Part shown: positions 25,901 to 37,900 of the stretch, piece by piece
Position numbering within the stretch: the first letter of the stretch is position 1
Layout of the letters: every line of letters starts with the position of its first letter
NCBI RefSeq assembly: GCF_024868665.1
Contig: NC_079910.1
Location: 11,403,048-11,467,047, forward strand
Reading direction: 5' to 3'
From: Triplophysa rosa
Lineage: Eukaryota; Chordata; Actinopteri; Cypriniformes; Nemacheilidae
DNA: 64,000 bases
Made by a program: the position numbers and the translations under genes
Notes under the pieces: generated by a model
Database searches by the model: none
Seen by the model: the letters and a program-made list of their open reading frames with translations, nothing else
Told to the model about the DNA's origin: nothing

Positions 25901-28900
25901 CTGTTCTTCAACATTAAAGATAAAAGAATAAATCATACTTTCGCTGCTTTTCTCTTTATTTAAAAGTCCTGGCGACGTCCAACGCACAGGAGCCTGACCA
26001 TGCTCACGGCTGTACTTATGGAAGCTGTTATCCCGCAACCGGTGATCTCTTAGTGGGTCGGGAGAAGAACCTGAAGGCGTCTTCCACCTGTGGCCTGCGG
26101 AGGAGAGAACCCTACTGCATTGTTAGCCACCTACAGGTAGAGTCCTGTTAGTTTACCTAAATCATTACAAACATCAAATACAGAAGATCTGACCCTTTCC
26201 ATGTCCAACCTTTTATCTTTTGTAGGAGGAGAAGAAGTGTTTCCATTGTGATTCCCGACGGCCCTATGATCCTTCTTCCAACACCATGAGTCATCGTTTT
26301 GAGAATGTCATCACAACCTTCAAAGAACATCGCAAGAAGTCCTGGTGGCAGTCTGAGAATGGTGAGAGCACGAGAGATTCATGTTCTGCATGTTGGATTC
26401 AAACCTGCAATACTCACATAAGCACCAAAGCTGCAGGAGTAAAGATCCATTGATGTTTTGATGGAAATACGCATATCCATTTGGTCTCAGAGCACTGTAT
26501 CACATATCAAATTTAAAGTATAATGTGTGTCAGGAAATCTGATTGCTTCTCTGAGCCCTCTAAACCCAGCTGCATGGCAAAGACTGAAAACACTTCACAT
26601 AATATTAATAGAAGCTTTATGTTCAGACTGCTCTATTAATAACATACAGCGAGAGGTCAAAGTTTGCGCACAGAATGAAGCCCAAATGGGACACGTTAGG
26701 TTTAAATGTAAAAGCCTGAGTGAATTTAAAATAGAGATTCTAGAATCAATGCATATATTTAGAATTGAAGTTAGTACATGATTATAAAAGAGCGGATAGG
26801 AGGATGATGTTGGTTGGTTGACTTGGCTGTTTATCAAAGCTCACCCTGACACACACTCCCCAAACCCTGCAGTATTAAAGATAATTACAGACGGGGTCTG
26901 CTGCTGGCATACCAACAAAGAGACGCACAGAGGCATGAAAGAGGCGCCAAAACTCTGAAAAACATACAGATCTGTTGAAGCCAAGCTTGAAGTCTCCTGA
27001 ACCTAATGCATTGACAGAATGTGGCCTTTGTATTGTTTAACTTGTTGGGTGCTTTACTTTAGTATGTATGAGTGCACTTGACATCACATTGTAAGGTGTT
27101 GTGTGAGTATCGCTTAAACATATCTCTAAACATTTGCTGGTGTTGGTGTTTTTATAACTTAATTTCAAGGCATAATTTACAAAATACGTACTTCTTATTT
27201 ACTCACCCTAATGTCAGTCTAAACCTGTGTGCATTACTTTCTTAAGAACATTATAGGCACAACATAAAGTGTAATTAATGAATATGTGTATAAATATTTT
27301 TGTTTATTTTACAAAAATATATTTTGATTGAGAGTCATTTTATGCATTACTTTTATCTAATTCAATACCCTTTTAATTCTTAACAAACTGTACTGACTAA
27401 GTTACATTTTACTGATATGTTCCCTTAATAGTGTGAAACGGGCCACTGTGTGACTCCTCTTTGAACACCGAAGTGAGAGAATTAAATATGGGTGTTCACA
27501 GGAAATGGACACTATTTTTGGTCATGGTTGTCATGGCACTGGTGACTTCTCAGAACAATGTTGTATAATGAACAGCAATGAACAGTAGACCAGTTGTCTC
27601 CTAAGAGTGCACCCAAAAATGTCCCCTGTCACGACCCCTGTGTTAGGGTTGTGTGGAATTGCGGTTAAGGGAGTTTTTGTCTGATTATTATAAAGAATGT
27701 CTTGTGTGATGTTCTACATGAGAAAAGCAGGTGCTACACACTCATACATGAGAGCAGCTTTCATAATGGCTCTTTGCCATGTGCTCTGGATTGAGGCTTA
27801 ACAACTTCCTCCTCCAGCCAAAACACAGCCATTGAATCCCTTTCCTCCACTTCACCCCTCCTCCTCATTCTCTTCGGCTGCTGCGGTACAACCTCAACAT
27901 CCCTTTCCTTCCTGTTTTTCTTGATTAGCTCTTGCAGGTTAAATCCAGCAGCCACACTTCTGGCCCACTAGAACAATTACTGTATAACATGAACTCTTTT
28001 CTGTGTTTAGGAAAACCTGATGTTTACCTTCAGCTGGACCTGGAGGCAGAGTTTCACTTTACTCATCTCATCATGGCTTTTAAGGTGAGAGTCTTCACTA
28101 GCTCGCTTCACGAGAAGTTTATGAGCAGTTAAAAAGAGTTTTTCAGCATAATTCACCTCAGGACTGATGCTTTGCTCTGTTTTGTTTTTAGGGTAACTTT
28201 GTAACATTCTGTCGAGGGTCTACAGATGAAAAATGGCCTTTTTGGTTCATTCTGGCACATAAATGTTTATTAATAAACACACAAAATATCAGACTCTTAC
28301 AGTGCCACTATCATGAAGGGTTTCATTGATTTTATTGAGTATTTCAAATTAATACCATTTAGATCAACGCATTCAACAATGTCTATTTTATATCAAAATA
28401 CATGGATGAATTATATACATAAACAGAACATGGATCATGCTGTATCTATGCATAAATGACATGAAGTCAAGTGAAAGTTAAACACTACACAGCTCCAGTC
28501 TCACTTGTTGTTTTTGTACACAGACGTTCCGTCCAGCCGCTATGTTGGTTGAGCGATCAGCAGATTTTGGACGCACCTGGCAGGTGTACCGTTACTTTGC
28601 TCACGACTGTGACTCTATATTTCCGGGAATTTCCCAAAGTCCTCTTCACAAAATTGATGATGTCATCTGTGAATCACGATATTCCGACATTGAGCCGTCG
28701 ACAGAAGGAGAGGTGAGGACAGTGTGAAGAGGAGGTTGTTTATCAATAAGTTGCTATAGACAGTGAACGAATGCAGATCCGGTAAGGCATGATGCTGGCA
28801 ATGGTGAGGTCATGGGTTTGATTCTTAGGGAAAACTTATAGTTATAACATGTATACACTGTGATCATTTTGAATTAAAGCATTTGCCAAATGCATAAATG

Positions 28901-31900
28901 TCCAAAGTACTCATTTCATTTCAAATATACACCTTCCTGCATATTTCTTTTCTTAGGTGATTTATCGTGTCCTAGAACCTGCTATCCGAATCGATGACCC
29001 ATACAGTCCCAGCATTCAGAGTAAGTGAACCCTAACATCCCAATCAAGACACGACATGAACTTTAATGATACCAGACATACACAGAGTTACTGGAAGACA
29101 CAGGTTGTGCACAGTTGGGATGTATAACCCTTCAGTCACCCACACACATAACTTAAAAACTCCATGTTTTTCCTCTCTCAGCACTTCGCCTTATAAATCA
29201 AACAAGTCCAAAGTTATTGAGTGTCCGTGAAGCGTAACTACAGTCCATCCGGCATGCTTTTGCTAAAGATTTCCACGCATGACTTACCGCAAACCTCCCA
29301 CTGAGTACTGTGACTACGGCTCATGGGAGACAGGGTCAGAGGTCATTGGTTAATTGGTTAACAGGGATTACAGAAGTTTTACAAAAGTTGAAGGGAGTTC
29401 TTAGAATTGGTTGGATTGATTTAGGGCCAGCGCACACTTTACCAATATCATGTTTTTTAGTGTGTTACTTGCATTATGGGTTCTGTTATTCAACTAACCC
29501 CAACGTCTTTCTTCGCCACAGATCAGCTGAGGATCACTAACCTCCGTGTGAACTTCACCAAGCTGCACACTCTGGGTGATAATTTATTAGACTCACGGCC
29601 TGAGATCAAAGAGAAATACTACTATGCCATGTATGAGCTGGTTGTCAGGGGCAACTGTTTCTGCTATGGCCACGCCTCCGAATGTGCTCCAATTGAAGGG
29701 ATTAGGGGTGACATAGAGGGCATGGTGAGTATGACGTGTATACTGAAACCATCAAACAAATGTAAGAGACAAATGTAATAATTTAATTGTCAGCTCAGTG
29801 ACTTTGCTTCTTACATCTCAGGTTCACGGGAGGTGTGTTTGCAATCACAACACAAAAGGGCTGAACTGTGAGAAATGTGATGATTTTTATAATGACCTGC
29901 CCTGGAGACCGGCTGAGGGACGCAACACTAACGCCTGCAAGAGTAGGTATCCATTTCTAAAAATATAGGCAGAACATATATTAATACCAATAAATATACA
30001 CACAATGAAATTATTTTTCAATCCAACTTTTACTTTTCCCCAGAATGCAACTGTAACAATCACTCCAATAAATGTCATTTTGACATGGCTGTATATCTGG
30101 CTACGGGTAACTTCAGCGGAGGCGTGTGTGACAACTGTCTTCACAACACCATGGGCCGCAACTGTGAGACATGTAAACCTTTCTACTACCAGGATCCAAC
30201 TAGAGATATCAGAGATCCTGGGGTCTGCGTGGGTATGTATTGAATGATTTATTATCCTCAGAAAAATAACTTACATGTGATTGCTGGATCATAAACTGTG
30301 TCTGTTACCTCTGCCAGTATGCGACTGTGACCCTGATGGTTCTCTGAATGGCGGTATTTGTGATGGACATGATGACCCCTCTCTGGGCATGATCGCTGGT
30401 CAGTGCCGCTGTAAAGATTACGTCGAAGGCCCACGTTGTGATAAATGCAAGCCTGGTTTCTATGGGCTCAGCGCCAATGACCCTCGGGGATGCTAACGTG
30501 AGTACAGGGCAGTAGGCCGAAGGGTTTTAAGTTCAACCCCTTAGGTAGAGTTTACCCAAAGGGCTAGTTTACCCAAAATTGCAATTCTTTTATCATTTAC
30601 TCACTCTCATGTCATTCCAAAACGGTATTTCGGCTGCAGAACACAAAAGAAGATATTTTGAAGGATGTTGGTAACCAAACAACATTGGCTCCCATTGGTT
30701 TTCATTGCATGAACACAGAATCACTGAAACATTTCCTGAAATTTCATCTTTTGTGATCTACGGAAGACAGAGGCATGTACAGGATTTTAATGATTTGAGG
30801 GTGAATAAATAATGACAGGATTTTTATATTTGGGTGAACTTTCCCTTAAGGCCCTCAAGGTTGCATTAAAATGACATTTGGATAAAAATGTGACAAAAAA
30901 TACTTTTTAGGCAGGCAGTCAGTCAGCTATTGGCGGAGTAGTTTTTAAGACCTTTTGAGTTAAGGTTAGAAAAGAGTAGGACACCCAAGCACTTTTAGAC
31001 AGATCTATTTGTGGTAGCATTTTTTCTGGTGTATTTTTACACTCGATAATTAATCATTCTCACTTCCTCTCACTGGTTGCTTTAGCATGTAAATGTGACC
31101 CGAGGGGTACGGTGTCCGGAGGCCCCCAGTGCGACCCTGTGAGTGGAGACTGCTTCTGTAAACGCCTGGTTACTGGACACAGCTGTAACCAATGTCTGGT
31201 AAGTGTAGCTCTGACAAGTATATCCACAACAAACACAATCTGCTTACAAAATAACATAAAGGTAAAATAAAGGTATAGATGTTCATTATTTATCATTTAC
31301 TCCCACTGATGCTGTTCTGAAAAGGAATTTGCTTTATAGTAAAACTTAATGTCTGCATTTAGCTCAGAGGTTTATGGCTCCTGGTGTAAGTTTACACATT
31401 GCTTAAAATGGACTGAAAGGGAAGAGCTGCATCCTGAATTTAGACAGGCAGTAAACAACCTTAGTGTTATAGTTATGTGACGTCATTTTAAAATATTTCA
31501 CCATATCAACAGAAGTATCTTGGATGGTATAACTGTACCATGGTATTATCATTTGATACCATCAGTGTGCCACAGTATAACAAATTCTTTAGATATTACA
31601 TCTGTTTGTGTTTCATGTGCTCCTCCCACAGCCTGAACACTGGGCCCTGAGTCATGATGCCAGTGGTTGCAGAGGATGTGACTGCGATGTGGGCGGAGCC
31701 ACAGAAAACCAGTTAGTTTTGTCCAATTCATTGCATTTTCATGAGCAATAATTTAAACTAACTAGGGCTGTCAAACGATTAATCGTGATTAATCACATCC
31801 AGAATAAAAGTTTGTTTACATAATGTGTACTGTGCATATTTATTTTATATAAACGCATACACACATACATGTATATAAATTTAGGAAATATTTAGTATTT

Positions 31901-34900
31901 ATTTATATTTACCAATAATTTAAATGATATATAAACGTTTATTACGTTTATATACAGTATATATATGCATGTATGTATATGTGTTTTTAAATATAAAATA
32001 AATATGCACAGTACACAGACATATATTATGTAAACACAAACTTTTATTCTGGATGCGATTAATCACAATTAATCGTTTGACAGCCCTAATATAAATGCAT
32101 AAACATTTATATAATTAATAATAATTTAAAAATAAAAATTTGAATTATTGGTAAATATAAATAAATACATGTTAACATTTCCTGAATATGTATACATGTA
32201 CTGTATGTGTTTATAAATACAAAATGAACATGCACAGTACACAGACATACAAACTTTTATTATGGATGCGATTAATCACGATTAATCATTTGACAGCCCT
32301 AAAACTAACACAACAATCGCGTATCTTATTGTTATTGTCAACTGTCTCCAGGTGCTCGATGGAAACAGGGCAGTGTCACTGTCGAAGCCACATGATTGGT
32401 CGGCAGTGTAACCAGGTGGAGCCTGGGTATTTCTTCATGGCCCTGGACCACTACATCTATGAGGCTGAAAAGTCCAAATTTGGTCAAGTGTGTACCACAA
32501 AAATGCTACCATCAAAACACTTACTGTACATTACAGTAACATAAAGATTTCGCTTGTAATATTTGCATTTTACCCATTTACTTTGTCATACTACCACATC
32601 CATAGTACATTTATTTAATGATTAAACCCCAAAATGATGAAGTGTAAAATTAATAGAAATACAAAATGTTCAAACTTGTCTGTGCAATAGGGTTCCACTT
32701 TTGAAGAGAGAGAGTACCAGCCAAACCGACCAACCTCATGGACTGGCACTGGGTTTGCACGAGTCCCTGAAGGTGGTACTCTGGAATTCGCCATTAACAA
32801 CATTCCCTATTCTATGGAGTATGATGTCCTTATTCGCTATGAGCTTCAGGTAAACAGTACACGTTTACCCCATTCCATTTTGAGAAAGAAGTGTGATGTG
32901 TGTGTATGCAGTTTGTGTATTTCTGTATGTCTTTATGTGTTGTTTAAAGATGCCACGGGATTGGGAGAAAGCGCGTGTATTGGTGATTAGGCCTGGCCCC
33001 ATACCCACCAGCAGTCCATGTGGAAACGCCATTCCTGCAGATGACCAGCTAACCGTAACACTCCCTACAGGTGCCAGGTGTGTGAAATATACACATGATT
33101 AAGTACTGTATATGCAAATCAGACATGTTCTTCCTTTGCCTACAGTGCTTCAGTGTTGCTCTGTTGCAGGTTTGTTGTCCTCCCTCACACTGTGTGTTTG
33201 GAGAAGGGAGTGAGTTACAAACTGCGTGTGGAGTTTATCCGTTACGCTGACAGAAACATTATCCTCAGCTCCTCTAATGCCTTTGTACTGGTTGACTCTG
33301 TAAGTAGTAAATCTCTACATTTGTAATACATGTCCGCACAATGCTATTTACTTTCTTTTTATTGTTGTATTCTCCTTCCCACTGTAGATCGCCCTTCTTC
33401 CTCGCTACTCTTCTCTTGAGATGTTTACCGCGGGTGACCCCGCCTCTGTCACGCGGAAGCAAAACTATGAACGGTACCGTTGCCACGAGACCGCCAAGAG
33501 TGTGTCCCGTCCCCAGATGAGCGAAGCGTGTGCTAAACTCATCACCAGCATGTCAGCGCTCATTAATGACGGTGCACTGCGTGAGTGTCAGTTGAGCAGG
33601 GGGTTGTTTTTCCTTGTTGTGTTGGTGTTAATTAAGTTTAGTTTTCTTCCGCAGCGTGTGAGTGTGATTCTCAAGGTTCGCTCAGCTCTGAGTGTGATGT
33701 ACGTGGAGGTCAGTGTCGCTGTAAGCCCAATGTATCAGGTCGGCGGTGTGATAAATGTGCGCCAGGGGCTTATGGGTTTGGACCCTCTGGATGCAAACGT
33801 AAGAGTTGTATTTGAAAATATTTTTGTTGCACTGTTATTCTGGTACATCTGTAATAGTGTGCAAATGTTTGTTTTTTATTTTTCTGTCTGTAGTTTGTGA
33901 ATGTAGTTTGGAGGGATCTCAGAGCCGTTTCTGTGACCAGCGCACAGGACAGTGTCCATGTCAGCCTGGTGCCTTTGGCCAGCGTTGTGATGGTTGCCAG
34001 GGTGGGCACTGGGGCTTTCCAAACTGCAGGCTGTGTCAGTGTAATGGTCAAACAGAAGAGTGCCATCAGAGAACTGGAGCCTGCCTCAACTGCAGAGGCA
34101 ACACGGCAGGAGACAAGTGTGAACGGTGGGAGCCAAAAAGCAGACATTCTACTGTTTAATTTTCTTTTTTGCAAGGTTATTATAGTTTCCTAAAACGATT
34201 AAACTTGTCTGTTAGTTGAAATAAAAAAAAACATTGGCCTAAATATTGTTTGAAAAACTTAACAGAACTAAACAAAAATAAGAAATGTTGCCTCAGCAAT
34301 AAACTGAAATAAGTTTATATTTAAGAAGCACTAAAATTATTAATTTTAAACTAAATTCAAACAAGTTAAACATATTAAGCAACATAAAAAGTAAATATAA
34401 AATGAAAAAAGCACGTAACATTAACAAAACAAAAAATATAAAAATAAACACTGGTTCAAAATATGAATATAAGTACATTGAAACTGAAAACAAAACTCTG
34501 ATGTATTCATAATTACAATTGTTAGACAATTTTACTTATTTGAAGGAATAAGGTCACAATATGTTTTTAAATAATCTTGCAGCCAGACAGTGAAAAGGTT
34601 TTATTTTTGAGTGTTTAAACTCATTCTCAGCCCAAGCTAATGTAATAAATACCTCCTGTCACAGGTGCGCTAATGGTTACCATGGAAACCCACTCATCAG
34701 TTTAGGGAGTCTGTGTCGACCCTGTCCCTGTCCTGAGGGCCCCAGTAGCGGACGCCACTTTGCCGCCACCTGTTACCAAGATAACCGCAACCAACAGGTG
34801 GTCTGCAACTGCAATCAGGGTTACACAGGTAATCTTACCCATCTGCTCTCTCTCTCCTCACAATTACATTAGATAAAGTGAATAAAGATGAGTTTTTATG

Positions 34901-37900
34901 CACACATGCAGCAGAGGTTGAGATGGGGAAAAAACGCTTTAACAGTGTGACATCCCGTATTGTGCTTGGTTGGTTCTTGATATGGCCATTTAACACTCCG
35001 AGTCCATTTGCATCTGAAAATGATGCAGGGAATGACAATATTAAGCAACACCACATGAGCACTTCTCTCTTATCCCGATCTGTTTTCTGCATCTAAACAT
35101 CTGCTCTTCTCATCGATCAGGTTCCCGCTGTGAAGAATGTGCTTCTGGTTACTACGGTAACCCCTCCCAACCCGGCGGGCGGTGCCAATCTTGTCGTTGC
35201 AGTAACAACATCGACCTATCAGACCGCGGTGCGTGTGACAGACGCACTGGCCAGTGTCTCAAATGCCTGTACAACACTGAAGGACCAGACTGCGGCGTGT
35301 GCAAGAGTGGATACTACGGTGATGCTTCCCGTCGTAACTGTCGGAGTGAGTTGAAATGAGTTTTCAGTTTGTTTCCTACATTATATGACACTATTTTGAG
35401 TACGACAGCATGAATGTCAACACTTTCTTTATCACTGCCGTATGAATGAACTATTGCCTACCCAGAATGCACCTGCAACTTCTTGGGCACGGAGCGCAGT
35501 CAGTGTCAATCCCGAGATGAATGTGTGTGTCAGCGCACCACAGGGCAATGTCAGTGTCTGCCTCACATTATTGGACAAACCTGTGACCACTGTGTCCCGA
35601 ACTATTGGAACCTAGCCAGTGGGCGGGGCTGTGAGCCCTGTGGGTGTGACCCCAACAATGCTTACACATCTGCCTGCAATGAGGTAATGTTATTAATATA
35701 AATAAGGCTTTTCCGATAGCTTAACTTAATTTTGATTTCTTTTTTCATTTTTGAACCCAAATTCTCACAGTTCACAGGCCAGTGCCAATGCAGACCAGGT
35801 TTTGGAGGAAAGACATGTACAGACTGCCAGGAAAACCACTGGGGAAACCCAAAAGTCCTGTGCAGAGGTATCTTGATATTTTTTAGCACTTGATATACAG
35901 TACTACCTACATATGTCCATTTCAGAGAATAACTCACAAAATCAAATTGATTTGGTTTCATCCACAGCGTGTGACTGTGATCCGCGTGGCATCGAGACGT
36001 CTCAGTGCGATCGCGTGAGCGGTCATTGTGGGTGCCGGCAGGGCGTGTCTGGCGTCCGCTGCGATCAGTGTGCACGTGGCTTCTCGGGCACTTTCCCAGA
36101 TTGCAAGCCTTGCCACCAGTGCTTCGGGGACTGGGACCGCATCGTTCAGGATCTGGCAACCAGAACCAAAGCTCTCACAGACCGAGCGAAGGAACTGCAG
36201 ACAACCGGCTTGACTCGAGCCTTTGAGAGAAAATTTAATGATTTGGAGGGAAAGCTAGCACAGGCGAGAGAGATTGTAAATGCCCGAAATGCCACAGCTG
36301 AGGCCGTGACCATTCTAATGGGCATGATAGAGGAACTCAGGTACTCATTATTTAAACTCACCACATGTGAAGGCCGTGATTTCTTATGACTTACCCCGAC
36401 AGCTATAACCACGCTCGTGCTCTCTGATCTGCAAGGCTTTGCTTTTCCCTCTTAGAGGTCAAATTGGTGAGACCACAGAGACACTGAACCAGCTGGAGGG
36501 AGACCTGACCGCTGTGCAAGATAGTAACTATGAAGCCAGCAATGCGTTAAGTACACTGGAGAGAGAGGCGAAAGAGCTCAACCTGAACTCAGATCAGCTG
36601 AACCGTCAGCTGGAAATCCTTAAGAATTCCAACTTCTTGGGTAAGTCATTACTTCTGTTTCTGATGCTTATTTTAAAGGTACAGTGTATGAAATTTAGTG
36701 GCATTTAGTGGTGAGGTTGCGAATTGCAACCAACGGCTCACTCTGCCCTTCCCTTTCGAAGCACCACGGTGAATGACACATAACTGAGATGTTGTCACGT
36801 TTTCGCTTTTTTGCTGATGGAGATAATGTGTTTAAGAAATGCGCTCTGTAGAAAAATTACACACTGGACCTTTAAACAAATACTGTACAAACGACATTTA
36901 AGCAAAACATGTCACAAAAAAAATATTTTAAAATGAAAACAACAATTATTTGGACACTTTGTGGTTATAAATGGTGAAACATATTTATTGTGTACATGTG
37001 TAGATACTGTGACTGCAGACCAATCAGTTAAAAGAAATTGCAAAATGAGAAATTGAAAATTCACACATTTTTGTGTGATTTATTCAGCCACTGTACACAC
37101 ATTCACAAAAAAATGATTTAATGTGTTCTTTTACATTGGGAATTTGTATATTTCAGCAATGCAATTATAACGCAACGCAAACCATTTACTGCATTTATTG
37201 TCATTTTATATCCTTCTTAAGGTGCATATGACAGCATTCGAACCTCCTACAACACATCTCGGGATGCAGAAAACCGCGCCAACAAATCCGCCACTGACAT
37301 CCCCAGCACAGTGAGCCAATCAGCAGACACCCGCAAGAAAACAGAGCGACTGATGTCAGAAAAAAGAGACGACTTTAACCGCAAGAACGCTGCAAACAAA
37401 CGCACACTCACAGACTTAAATGCGAAAGCTCAGCTTCTGGACATGAAGAAAATCAATGAAAAGGTAAAACAGCTCAGTTCCATTTTAGCTTAAGTTTTCT
37501 AAACATTTTCCAAATCTGCTTCATGGGCTCTTATTTAATGTTTTCTAGGTATGTGGAGCACCAGGTGATGCTCCCTGTGGAGACAGCCGTTGTGGTGGTG
37601 CTGGTTGCCGTGACGATGGGGGCAAGCGCCACTGTGGAGGCCTGAATTGCAACGGAGCTGCAGCAGTTGCCAGCAATGCACTGGATAGATCCAAGCATGC
37701 AGAGAACGAGCTAAACAAAGCTATGTAAATAGTGGAGGATCTCTTCAAGCAGGTAGAATTTAATCTGACTGGTCATCAACATGATTTAGACCTTTTTTGT
37801 TGAGGTTGTTTATCAACTATTGTCTTTTGTTTGATTCTTATGTTCCCTGATTGGGCTTTCAAAGGTGGCAGATGCTAAGACCAAAGCTCAGGAAGCTAAA

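Larger units (their letters stand above)
17640..25966 (+). other. lamb2 intron 1 (8.3 kb), repeat-rich
   Basis: The intron runs from donor GTGAGT to acceptor TTAAAAG. It contains the dispersed elements annotated separately at 19764-20157, 21760-21998, 22911-22940, 24018-24107 and 25000-25504. The remainder is A/T rich, with only short chance frames on both strands. Long first introns of matrix genes often carry enhancers, but I can point to no specific site. Confidence 0.6.
17609..29724 (+). other. lamb2: lamb2 signal peptide and LN domain exons
   Basis: Seven exons. The signal peptide is split between exons 1 and 2 ([18 protein letters not shown]), and the mature chain begins near [17 protein letters not shown] hallmarks follow: [39 protein letters not shown] and [22 protein letters not shown]. 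Exons 3-7 match the lamb2l exons in length and phase. The LN domain appears complete, so a product stopped at codon 452 would still contain it. Confidence 0.9.
29822..32487 (+). other. lamb2: lamb2 first LE array, with the codon-452 TAA
   Basis: Exons 29822-29942, 30044-30232, 30318-30497, 31086-31198, 31632-31711 and 32352-32487 encode the N-terminal LE modules ([46 protein letters not shown]). Exon 30318-30497 is 180 bp, the same as in lamb2l. Its last full codon is TAA where lamb2l has CAG (Gln), immediately before the shared GTGAGT/GTAAGT donor. Exon 30044-30232 looks gene-converted. Confidence 0.88.

Noticed and set aside
30494..30496. Selenocysteine or programmed readthrough as explanation of the lamb2 stops
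   Set aside because: Selenocysteine uses TGA, not TAA. The known strong readthrough context also centres on TGA CTA. The aligned lamb2l residue is Gln, so a plain substitution is simpler.
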